Shown here in pieces: positions 55,036-64,000 of a DNA stretch of 64,000 bases. Position numbers and translations under genes: made by a program. Location of the stretch: the NCBI RefSeq assembly GCF_009936175.1, contig NZ_AP019773.1, positions 1,305,001-1,369,000 of the forward strand. Reading direction: 5' to 3'. The notes under the pieces were generated by a model. It was not told the DNA's origin. It saw nothing but the letters and a program-made list of their open reading frames with translations, and ran no database searches. Every line of letters begins with the position of its first letter. Within the stretch, counting starts at the first letter, position 1. Origin of the DNA: Bartonella quintana. Its GTDB lineage: Bacteria > Pseudomonadota > Alphaproteobacteria > Rhizobiales > Rhizobiaceae.

Positions 55036-57318
55036 GCTCTACAGCTTTTCCCCTACGCTTCCCTCGACGTTTTTTCCCTGCGCCCATCACTTCTCTAACC
55101 AGCGTAGGGTTTCAACAAATCCTGTTTCCATGGGAATAGAACAATTTGATCAGAAAAAACAGAAATGCTTTCATTTAATCGTTGCTCTCATTGACTTGAG
55201 TAAATCGTCCTAAAAACCGCTTATCTTGACAATGAAAGAAAAGTTTCCATTTTTATTTCAAAGTTTATTTTAAGCACTCCTCCATAAAGGTATCATAAAA
55301 GTATTTGTTCTATCGTCTTCTCCATTACTGGAATCATACTTTTCTTTTACTTCTATTACTGAAGTAAACACGCTTGATTTGAAGTCTTTTTCATTGAGAT
55401 TTACACGTTTAAAGCCCCCAATTTTTCTGTAAAAAGTATTTTTTGCAACAAAACACATTTGATATAAAAAAAGAAGATCCGCTACCCCTGGTTTCAAATA
55501 AAAAACTGTAGATTAGGTATCACACAATCAACCAGCTCTACAAACAATAAAAAGTTGGATGATAAAAAATAACCCCCATAAGACAAATCTAAAAAACGGA
55601 AAAGAATACCGAAACCAATTCTCTTAGGAACCAACTTCATTGGAAGCCGCCCTATCAGGAACCAATCCGCCAAAAGCTCCCTCATATCCTTCACCCTTCT
55701 CTTCAGCCCTCACTCCTCATCTTAATCTCCATCCTATCGGCAACCATCCTGCCAACAATCACCTCAGCAGAAACCAACCCATTCTTTAGCGCGCCCTCCA
55801 CCACGCTCTCCAGCAGATTCTCCATTCTCTCAGCATTCATTACACCGGAAGCCACTCCACATTCTCAAGCTTGCTCTCCAACCCATCCTTCATCCACCCT
55901 TTAACTCACGCGCCACACCGCTTTTCGCCTCACCCTTTAAACGCTGCTCTCTTTAGCCCACTCTTTACATTGCATTTAGAAGAGCACGCAGCATGCACAA
56001 TCCCTCTGTTTTCACCTTTCGGAGTTTTACGCTTTATTGTTTTTACGATAAAATGTAAAACAGTAAAGCAAACTTGCGATAAAAGCACCGCGGCAACATA
56101 TTCGGAATGAAACTTGAGTAAGAGGGGAACATCTTAAAATTTACTCCATTCATCCACACACTCTTCACCCTCCTTTCCAGCACACGCGTCGTTACGCTCT
56201 CCACCCCATTCTCCACCCCTCTCTACCCCCACTCTCTACCCCCACTCTCTACCCCCTCGACAACAACCTTCACCAATCTCTAACCTCATTGAAAGGCTGT
56301 CACTCTTACAAACATTTGTAAATCTCTTTCAGACCTTTATCCTTTTTTCCTTTATCTTTTTAGGTCTTCATTCATTGAGTATACGGCATCACTCTCACCA
56401 TTTTTTATACATAAGCAGATTTACAGACTTAGTCTTCTCGTCGAAATTCTGTTCTGATACTGTTCTGATAAATGAGAAAAGTATTTTTTACAACGACAGT
56501 ATGTTGCTTATAACACTCTAAATGCCGCATATAGAATACTATTTGAGTAAAATAATTAATACATTAAGAAAAATAAATTATCGAATAAATTGGAAATAAA
56601 ATAACAAATTTATTAAGATATTTTCCCTCTATATACTGTTTATTGTATTTAAATTTTGCAGCACAAGCATCTCAGAGGCATATATTTTAATAATATCTTG
56701 CGAGAACGAAACAAAAGAAAGAAATGAGTAAAGAACAGCACTCAGATTTCCCAATGACCTTAGACTTTTCAGCTCCTTTTACTTGCTATCCCATCATACA
56801 ATCGTCTTAAATATTAAGGCTGCAAAAGAAACATCCATGGCAGATGCACCAGGCAATCGGGAGGAGAGATAGAAAGAACAAACTTCCCTAGTTTTCTCAA
56901 CTTTTCTCAGAGAATTAACGCATTACCGACAGGATGTCCCTCACCCACACAGGACACATCGACCCAACCTCCACAAAATATACTCCCCGCAAAATACACC
57001 TTGGCTCCTCAGGATTTTCCTAGCTCTCGTAGGCATTTGAGCACCTATGAACCTTTTCATCATGGCATAAAAAGAAATTTGCCTGCACTACTTTTTGTCA
57101 CCCATTTTTCTATGATGATCTGTATAGATCCCTAAAATCCTATTTTTCATTATCCATAAAATAGAATTTGAAATAATTCATGAAGTAAAAAAGGAAAAAT
57201 TTGAGAAAATCAAAGAAAAATTTTATTCTTTTTTATAGATGTTGTATTTTTACTATATTAATTTAAAGTTAATTTATGTATTATCCATATTGTTACTAAT
57301 AAATGAAGGGGAAAAGCT
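55036..57318. other. Gene-poor stretch with repeat fields
   Basis: About 2.3 kb. 55690-56110 is a pyrimidine/A-rich field related to 31330-31490 (shared CCATTCTTTACATTGCATTT-like block), and 56200-56260 has 14-nt ACTCTCTACCCCC units. Two abutting minus-strand frames (55270-55497, 55494-55694) have ordinary-looking composition but no ribosome-binding site or family; they may be a dead gene. Confidence 0.5.
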
Positions 57319-57633
57319 ATGAATATCAGATATTTTTTTATCGCTGGTGCAATCACAAGTTGTTTAGCTGTTGCGCTTCAAGAATCTGATCATATAGTTA
57401 TTCAACAACCAGAACCTGTTGTTGCTCCTTTTACTGTTCTTGAAACTGATTTAAAAATTCTTGAACCAACAAAGGGTACAGTGGACAACGTTATAACCAT
57501 ATATGGTAGATATAACCCTACTTCATTCCATAGAAGTCTAGAAGAATTACACAAAAAAGGTATAAACTTATGGGATGCATTATTTGAATTCATGCACTCT
57601 GTTGTAACATTTTTCACGAAACTATTTAGTTAA
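57319..57633 (+). CDS. Small putative exported protein
   Basis: 104 residues. The N-terminus MNIRYFFIAGAITSCLAVAL is a signal peptide-like segment (cleavage near AVA-LQE). A short mature part follows with no cysteine after the signal and an amphipathic, hydrophobic end (WDALFEFMHSVVTFFTKLF). AAGGGGAAAAG precedes the ATG, and a strong terminator lies 80 bp after the stop, so this is a real single-gene unit. The upstream 100 bp are extremely AT-rich. No family recognised. Confidence 0.7.
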   Translation: MNIRYFFIAGAITSCLAVALQESDHIVIQQPEPVVAPFTVLETDLKILEPTKGTVDNVITIYGRYNPTSFHRSLEELHKKGINLWDALFEFMHSVVTFFTKLFS

Positions 57634-57710
57634 GGAAAAATGCGAGAGGCAGCTAATATTTCATCAAATAAACACCTCCACATTATGATCTATGACAAAT
57701 CTGAATATGG

Positions 57711-57739
57711 AAAAGCCCCTAGAAATACGGGGCTTTTTT
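57711..57739 (+). terminator. Intrinsic terminator
   Basis: AAAAGCCCC, nine-base loop, GGGGCTTTTTT: stem of 8-9 bp plus T-run, 78 bp after the stop of the small exported protein gene. Confidence 0.9.
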
Positions 57740-59568
57740 ATTTCGCTTTTCTTTTTAGCAACAAATATATTTTATAAAAGAATATATTCTTTTGATCTCT
57801 GTTATATCTTTTGGCTGCATAATGCCTCTTTTCCTCCGAGACAAAGCAACAATCTTTTCCTTAAAGACCAGAGAACAGTAAATTTGACATCAATTGTTCT
57901 CTCACATACCTCGCTTCATGTCGTTTTTAGTCTGCTCTCTATTTAAAAGCTTGCTGTTGTTCTTCATTTTTCTAGAATTTTTGCGAGGCTTTTGATATCG
58001 TATGAAGAATCCCTTCGTTTTCCTCAACAATGGGGGTACTTTAAATAATCAATTTTTATATTGAGAGACTGTTCGTTGACTATCTTTGATGGTGACAAGA
58101 TCGGGACAGCGCTTTCTCTCACCGGCTTTAAATTTTGCTTTTCCATCAGACACAATGAATCCTTATTCCCTTCATTTTTGTTTTTTCTTATCGACTAGCT
58201 TTCTATGATAAACTCTTTGTTTATTGCACAAACCCGGATCTTTGACTCTGAAGGTCTAATCTCTCCACTTCCATGAACAAAATCTTGATTTAAAAAAGAG
58301 ACGTATAGCCCTGCGTTTGAAAAGATTGGTGTGATTGTAGTTTGCCTGTTGTCATGCTAACTCCGCCGCTTCTTAAATGTTTTACAGCACTTCATATTTT
58401 ATAGAACTGGCCATCAGCGTTTTCTCTGCAGAGAACCCCGTCACTGATCACTGATTTCCACCTATTCTATCAAAATGTAAGGAAAAGCTTACACACCAAT
58501 GTAAAACTGTCCATTGGATTACAAACCAAAGAGCCTTACGAAAACAGCCGATAGGCTTTCCATGCCTTCGATTGGTCAAAATACGCAACGCACATGCGTA
58601 GGCAATTTGATGGATTCATGCATTTTTAATGCATGTAACAGCTTTAATAAAAATTTTCCCCCCTCTTTTAAAAAGCTATGAAGATTTATATTAAAAGGTG
58701 TAACATCTCTCAAACATGGCTTAACATGGGTTTATAAAAGAATAGTGGCCTATAAGAAAAACAGCCTTTTAAGATGAGATCATGATCATTGATATCCCTA
58801 GGCTTCATAACAATATCCTAACAAAGACCCATCAAGTCTTGTAACAGAACAGCAAAGATTGAAACGAAAAGTTTAAAGATTATCCTCTATAAAGGATATC
58901 TTTAAAAGAAAAAGACTGAGACAAGAAGAAATCAACAGAAACGGACTATTTTGTCATTCATATTGTATTTTCAGGTTCTTATTGAATTTTCATTTGAAAA
59001 GATAAGCTGTATTATGGTATTATGATGTTGTTTTTTGCAGGTGTCACCTGTTTAAAAGATGAAAAATTTTCCTCTAAAAGGGATATAAAAACATGCTAAA
59101 CAAAGTGATCCCCCTCAGGCATCCTGGTTCTGCTCCCAAAAGCAGAACAATAGCTTCTGGAACAGAGTTTAAAAACTTGCGCAAAGCTTTTTCTCACAAA
59201 GAGGCAAATGAAACAACCAATCAGAAAACAAAATGACATTCCCTTATGGTTTTCATACACATCAATATCTAGCAAAAGTTGCTCTTTCATAGCGAAGTAT
59301 AAATTCAAAGGTTATTGAAGAAAACCAATGAGAAGGTGGAAATGGCAAGATAAAATAGGGGGAGTAAACAACTTGCAACAGAGATTATATTGCCACAATT
59401 TCAAGGCACTTTATCCTTTTTTGAAAGAAAAAAACCACTTTAAACGCTTGGCTTTTCATCAGTAACCAACCACCATTCTGCCTCCTCAATGACAGATGCC
59501 CTTAGGTGCTTCTTAAGACACTGTAAATCTTAAAGAAGAAGTTCGTTTTTGATTCAAACGGTAAGATC
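57740..59568. other. Long stretch without a recognisable gene
   Basis: About 1.8 kb, AT-rich. No frame over 85 codons, no tRNA and no clear repeat. Short frames have no site or family content. Decayed genes are likely but I cannot name them. Confidence 0.5.
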
Positions 59569-60117
59569 ATGAAAATACGTAAAAAACGCGGTAGACCTAG
59601 AATAACAGGTAAGCCAAGAGAACCAAATGGCCGTATCTCACGCTCGAAAAGACCACATAAAGCCCCTCCCCAATCTATGATTGAAATGCGTGCAAAACAC
59701 TTTGGTTTGAGCATAGAAGAAGCCAAAAATCCGCTTTCGGGTTCTTATATTGGGCGACTTTGTTTGCTTGGGTATAAACAAGGTAGCACAGGCATCAGTA
59801 AAGAGCAATATGATACTGCCCAACGGTATCTCCAAATCAGAAACGACTATTTATGCGCAAAAGGTTTACCGAGTGGCTATTATGATGACTTTACGCATGC
59901 ATCATCAGATGAAAAGGCACAAAAACAGTGGGTTCGCAGAGCAACCGATCACTATGAAGAGATGCAAGAAGCGATCAAAGAAGCACAACAGCTGCATCGC
60001 CAATATAACTTTCATGCGGCATTACAATATCTTGTTGTAGAAGATCAATCGCTTTCCTATCTTGTCTGTTCGTTGCGTCTTGTTCTTGACGCACTTCATA
60101 AACATTTTAACAGTTAA
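59569..60117 (+). CDS. Hypothetical phage-type protein with basic N-terminus
   Basis: 182 residues. The first ~35 residues are strongly basic with AT-hook-like RGRPRITGKPREPNGRISRS. Then IEMRAKHFGLSIEEAKNPLS and GRLCLLGYKQGSTGISKEQY, followed by a helical C-terminal half. The ISKEQYDTAQRYL segment and the C-terminal layout resemble 54439-55035, so the two probably belong to one family of rhizobial prophage proteins. DNA binding is a fair guess from the N-terminus. It stands alone. Confidence 0.65.
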   Translation: MKIRKKRGRPRITGKPREPNGRISRSKRPHKAPPQSMIEMRAKHFGLSIEEAKNPLSGSYIGRLCLLGYKQGSTGISKEQYDTAQRYLQIRNDYLCAKGLPSGYYDDFTHASSDEKAQKQWVRRATDHYEEMQEAIKEAQQLHRQYNFHAALQYLVVEDQSLSYLVCSLRLVLDALHKHFNS

Positions 60118-60269
60118 ACAAAGAATGATCATTCGATGAAAGGGCACGATAATGTGTAAAACATTTGCACATTGTGCGCCTATATTCATGGGGCGTTATA
60201 ATACTTTACTGTAGACTGAACTGAGAGCCTCAAAATTTTTTGCAAAATTGCAGCGTGATAGCTTTAAAA

Positions 60270-60960
60270 GGAGAAGAAAAAGCCTCACCACATCAACAGC
60301 CCCGCCCCCGCTTCTTGACATCCACCTCACCAAAAATCACACCACCAGCAGCCACTCAACCGTCAACCACCTCATCCTTTCGCATACTCTTTGCCTTACT
60401 CTCTACCCCACGACATCCAGTTTCACCGCCAACCATCTCACCAAAAACCAACTCTTCAGAAGCTAGCATATCAGCAGCAATCAACCTCGTAGCTTAATCT
60501 TCGTAAAATCCCTTTTCTCTTCGGTTCTTGAAGAAGGAAAACACTCAAGTTTAGAGTCTGTCCTTTTCAATTCTGCTTTATGCAGAACTTTTTATAAACC
60601 AACAGCCAACTTCACCGGCAACTATCTCAACAAAAATCACACCACCAGCAGCCACTCAACCGTCAACCACCTCATCCTTTCGCATACTCTTTGCCTTACT
60701 CTCTACCCCACGACATCCAGTTTCACCGCCAACCATTTCACCAAAAACCAACTCTTCAGAAGCTAGCATATCAGCAGCAACCAACCTCGTAGCCTTAATC
60801 TTCGTAAAATCCCTTTTCTCTTCGGTTCTTGAAGAAGGAAAACATTCAAGTTTAGAGTCTGTCCTTTTCAATTCTGCTTTATGCAGAACTTTTTATAAAC
60901 CAACAGCCAACTTCACCGACAGCCACTCCACCAAGAAGTCCGCCTCGACCTAACTCACCA
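60270..60960. repeat. Tandem ~300-bp units of degenerate repeats
   Basis: Blocks at 60330-60600 and 60630-60900 repeat with a 300-bp spacing (both hold CACCACCAGCAGCCACTCAA and TTCGCATACTCTTTGCCTTA), with the start of a third at ~60890. The same sequences occur at 30815-31210, 30 kb away, in the same orientation. The right end overlaps the 3' part of the frame at 60879-61136. Confidence 0.85.
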
Positions 60961-61136
60961 GCAACCATACCATAAACTGAAGAAAGATGAAGAAGTGGTT
61001 CTTGTTCCGCATCCGAAAAAAAACTTCTGATTGAAACGCCACACTCTTTTGCATAACCAGTAGGTTGATTAAAATAAAAAATACAAGATCTCACTTTTTC
61101 TGTTGACAATAGAGGGAAAATCGTATTTAATGACAT
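60879..61136 (-). CDS. Small hypothetical protein ending in repeat-derived residues
   Basis: 85 residues. The first ~55 (MSLNTIFPLLSTEKVRSCIF; GYAKECGVSIRSFFSDAEQE; LHLSSVYGMVAGE) look like ordinary protein, perhaps the end of a larger one. The last 30 (GRGGLLGGVAVGEVG) are coded by the repeat field. No good ribosome-binding site is seen. It could be a gene remnant whose 3' end was captured by the repeats. Confidence 0.4.
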   Translation of the reverse strand: MSLNTIFPLLSTEKVRSCIFYFNQPTGYAKECGVSIRSFFSDAEQEPLLHLSSVYGMVAGELGRGGLLGGVAVGEVGCWFIKSSA

Positions 61137-61366
61137 ATGCGGGAGAGGTTCTTTTGTATCTAGATTTCACCGTATCCCCAGTTTCAATATAAAGACCTAG
61201 TATTTAATATAAAGGCGAAGTAAAAAGAAGCGAAGCATTCAAGCGAGTCAGGATGCGTGAGCTACTCTGTCCTACTAGGCCAATGTGTATGAATTTGTTG
61301 GTAAAGTGAGCCATGTCAGTGCGGAGGAAAAACCCAGTTTTCATATCCTAGAAAAGGATTCATCCG

Positions 61367-61470
61367 TTAATCCTCCCGTTTAATCTTCTGGCAAATCTGC
61401 CGACCGACAATACCTTTGAAACGCTTCACTTTACCCTTGCGGATTATCGTGTTAAAAGTGAAAGCATTTT
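61367..61470 (-). pseudogene. Probable fragment of rplW (ribosomal protein L23)
   Basis: The minus strand reads NTIIRKGKVKRFKGIVGRQ, which matches the conserved NTxVxKGKxKRFxGxxGRQ segment of L23, then departs from the family and stops at 61367. Stops lie upstream. The true rplW belongs to the S10 operon, which is not in this window, so this would be a stray fragment. Based on one ~19-residue match only. Confidence 0.45.
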
Positions 61471-62559
61471 TTCAAAAACCAATAAAGAATTGACCATAAA
61501 AATAAGAAATTGATCAATTGTATTGCTCATGTAATTCCTCAAAAGCAAGCCAATGATGGATGCAGCCATCCTCAAAGCAATGTGGATTGTTGCTGACAAT
61601 AAAAGGGCTATTCATTTTAAGGCTTTCATCCGGCTTAAAACCTTCAAACCATTCGTTTTAAACCTTTAACTCCAAACAATTCATTCGTTGAGATTTCCTC
61701 TTTGATCTACGTATAACCAAAGATCTACATCCAGCTAAACATGCGCATATTGGAAGACTTATCAGGAAAACCAATGTGTTATTACCGATGCAAAGCAGAG
61801 CAGCATAAAAGCTTGAAAAGCAAAAAGAGCATACAGGAAGCAGCAATCAAGAAGCATAAAATGTTGTTTCCGCAAAGTCTAAAACAACTAAAATTGAGAA
61901 GTCATCAATATCTTCTCTCAAGAAGACTGAAAATTTGAAGGAAACCATGCAACTGAAAATATCCTCAGCAGTTTTCAAACACGACAGCTGCACTGCGTTG
62001 TGCGTAAGGGTGTACATACCAGTGTGAAACAAGTTGAGCATTTCGCCAAAAAGCAGGATTTCTTAAGTTGCACAAATCCAATCAAAAGTGTAAGATTTTT
62101 ACATGAAAGCAAAAGCCTAAAGCAAAATTTTGCAACGGTTCTTCTTGGCTCTAAAACGTCAGAGTCACTTCAATTTTTTAAAGCAAAAGAAATAAACCAC
62201 AGTGCAACTTACACGCAGTTTGCAAAGAGCAAAATCTTTCTTGCATGGTTTTATGGATGGTGTTCTTCAGGGCGAAAAAGTACTTATTGTGTTTCTGAAA
62301 GAAAGAGGAAATGAGCGCCCAAAAGTGGAAGAAAAATAATGTCTCCCGTGCAAAAAGAGAGAGGCCCTCAAGTGCGAAGAGCAGATCCAAACCAGAAATT
62401 GCAAGTTCCCTAAAACGACCTCCCCATGAAAGAGTCATCTAAAACAAGATAGATTCCACTTGCTTGATAGCATAAGCCGCCACAAGAAGACTAAATTCTG
62501 TTTTTCAATTTGTTTCCGCATAACAGATTGCGATTTTATTTTGACCACAAATTATCGAG
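61471..62559. other. Stretch without a recognisable gene
   Basis: About 1.1 kb with no supported gene; frames are short and lack start sites. Confidence 0.45.
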
Positions 62560-62800
62560 AGCTTTTCCCCTTTTTCCAGAAAAATGATGCAAAAAAACTC
62601 TCTGAGCAGATTGGCATCGTTTGCGAGAAAACGCGCTTTGCGCAAAAAGCTCTTCAAGCTTCTTCATTGCCTGATTGTTCTTTTCCCCTGATGATTCTTT
62701 TCCCCTGACAAAAATGAACATGCAGCGAAGTGCTTTTGATGATTTTGTTTAACTTTCCGATGGGAGAGAAGCCTGTCATTGCCGCGTTGAGACTCTCAAA
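62560..62800 (+). pseudogene. Remnant of a second yopJ-like gene
   Basis: AAAAAGCTCTTCAAG at ~62648 and ATGAACATGCAGCGAAGTGC at ~62712 match 63640-63705 inside the yopJ gene (KKALQDS and MNIQRST regions). Around them several stops and frame changes occur. The catalytic cysteine region (SECGIFS) is lost. It is in the same orientation, ~1 kb upstream of the intact gene. Bases up to ~63120 may include further decayed parts. Confidence 0.65.
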
Positions 62801-63127
62801 TAGGAGAAAAAAGCTTTCATTTTAAAAGATCAAGATAAAGTTTCAAATGCTTTCAAGCTTCTAACAATTCTGACAAATTTTGAAGATGCACAGTATAAAC
62901 CGGATTTTTGATCCTTTGTTGAAAAACAGAGAGTTCTATTGAAAACAGGGGGTCTGGCTTAGAAAGCCTTCTTACGAAAGCTTCTGAGGTTAAAAACATG
63001 ACCTCATTTTCCTGCCTTTCCGGGTGAAAAGGAAGCGAATAAACAAAACATTGCTTTAGCTAACCATTATTTAGCCAGAATACGAAAACAATATTTCATG
63101 CTCCCTCTTAACACGGAGATGAATATT

Positions 63128-64000
63128 ATGAAACCACAAAATTCAAACAGCACCCCTCATCATTCATTCAGCACACAAAACAGCGATATCGAAAATGAAT
63201 CTTTAGAAAGTCTTCTTGCACGTTTAGAGAATGAAGACTCGGAAAAAGTAGAAAATGAAGATATCTCTGTCAATCATGAAAAATTAAAAGGTATTATTAC
63301 AGACTTGGAGAGCGATCTGGCCAGTGGCAAATGGATCAATACCTTTTATGCCAACATAGATCTTAGAATGATGCCCGCCCTGGTAAAACAGGCGAACACT
63401 AAATATCCAGAAATGAATCTTAAACTCGCTCTGACACCTCAAGAGCTTGTCTTGTCCATAAAAGAAACAATCAACAGCGGAGTTCAATCTTCCAGATTTA
63501 TAGTAAACCTCGGGGGAAGCAGAATCCATTTTGCAGTCATCGATCATCAAACCGTTGCCGACAAGACATCCTTGCTCTTGCTTGAACCTACATCCTTCGA
63601 GAATGGAAGCGCAGCGATGATGGGGTTGAGGACGAAAAAAGCTCTTCAAGATTCTGACCTGTCTCATTATTCCTTTTCCATGGCAGAAATGAATATCCAA
63701 CGAAGCACTTCTGAATGTGGAATTTTTAGTTTGGCTCTGGCCAAAAAACTTTATCTTGAATCTGACAAATTAAAAAAAATGCACACAGATAATGTTAACG
63801 GTGTTTTGTCTGATCCAGAGAGTGCTTATTTATCTTCTGATAAATTGGATCAATATCTTCCAATCACTTTATATAAACACACGCAAAGTACAAAACGTCT
63901 CAAGCAATATGTAAAAGCAAATCCGGGAAGTGAACATAAAAGCATTAACAAAAAGGAGGAAACTCTTTTTGAGAGATTTGAGAAGAACTTAACTTTAAAA
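63128..64000 (+). CDS. yopJ: YopJ-family Ser/Thr acetyltransferase effector (3' end outside window)
   Basis: 291 residues to the window edge, frame still open. It closely follows Yersinia YopJ/YopP: SRIHFAVIDHQ, LLLLEPTSFENGSAAM, EMNIQRSTSECGIFSLALAK and LPITLYKHTQSTKRL. The catalytic triad is H134, E153 and C197. Such effectors use acetyl-CoA, and host inositol hexakisphosphate as activator, to acetylate MAPK kinases and IKK, blocking inflammation. The ~50-residue polar N-terminus is of the sort used as a secretion signal. GGAG precedes the ATG. No secretion system is in this window; Yersinia exports YopJ by a type III system, which Bartonella is not known to have, so its route is open. Confidence 0.9.
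   Translation, partial: MKPQNSNSTPHHSFSTQNSDIENESLESLLARLENEDSEKVENEDISVNHEKLKGIITDLESDLASGKWINTFYANIDLRMMPALVKQANTKYPEMNLKLALTPQELVLSIKETINSGVQSSRFIVNLGGSRIHFAVIDHQTVADKTSLLLLEPTSFENGSAAMMGLRTKKALQDSDLSHYSFSMAEMNIQRSTSECGIFSLALAKKLYLESDKLKKMHTDNVNGVLSDPESAYLSSDKLDQYLPITLYKHTQSTKRLKQYVKANPGSEHKSINKKEETLFERFEKNLTLK

Overview
The window looks like the chromosome of a Bartonella species (Rhizobiales, Alphaproteobacteria). It is AT-rich, has low coding density and many gene remnants. It carries Rhizobiales-typical neighbourhoods: the nepR/ecfG/phyR general stress locus, infA-maf-yacG, purEK, rpmJ, and 6S RNA upstream of 5-formyl-THF cyclo-ligase. It also has a phage-like structural cluster matching the Bartonella gene transfer agent (BaGTA) in content, and a YopJ-type effector. 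The genus is an inference from gene content and style; no database was searched.

Layout. 1-5.6 kb: the end of an M23 peptidase, a decayed HlyD/EmrA gene, then the general stress response module (HWE-type kinase, EcfG sigma factor, anti-sigma NepR, divergent anti-anti-sigma PhyR, second HWE kinase). 5.8-12.6 kb: a DUF4167 gene, fdhE, small membrane or exported proteins, and scattered fragments of these genes. 12.7-25.0 kb: one minus-strand cluster of tail-collar, ejection, propeller, adaptor, capsid, scaffold, portal and terminase genes, with no integrase or lysis gene seen. It ends in a degenerate 16-nt-period repeat field and is followed by a perfect 11 x 16-bp array. 25.7-30.6 kb: clpB, yacG, maf, infA. 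30.6-37 kb: mostly non-coding DNA with repeats and a tandemly duplicated DsbB/DUF5993 pair. 37.2-46.2 kb: housekeeping genes (purE, purK, rpmJ, a TPR protein, 6S RNA, 5-formyl-THF cyclo-ligase, ymdB, tRNA-Thr, murA). 46.3-55.0 kb: a phage replication-type island (YqaJ exonuclease, XRE repressor, DUF1376 protein, TOPRIM primase-helicase) whose primase carries a large heptapeptide repeat insertion and has a truncated tandem copy. 55-64 kb: gene-poor, with repeat fields, two small genes, a likely rplW fragment, a decayed yopJ, and a YopJ gene running off the window.

How parts may work together. The stress module is a complete partner-switch circuit: kinase to PhyR, PhyR sequesters NepR, NepR releases EcfG. 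The 12.7-25 kb cluster would build a small-headed particle with its own packaging motor. The 46-55 kb island could supply a phage-derived replication function, and Bartonella is known to couple run-off replication to its gene transfer agent; whether this island is that origin is a hypothesis.

Recurring themes. Many genes have a 3' or internal fragment copied nearby. At least six repeat fields of different sequence, all C/A/T-rich and G-poor on the + strand, lie in or beside genes. These are the least explained features here.
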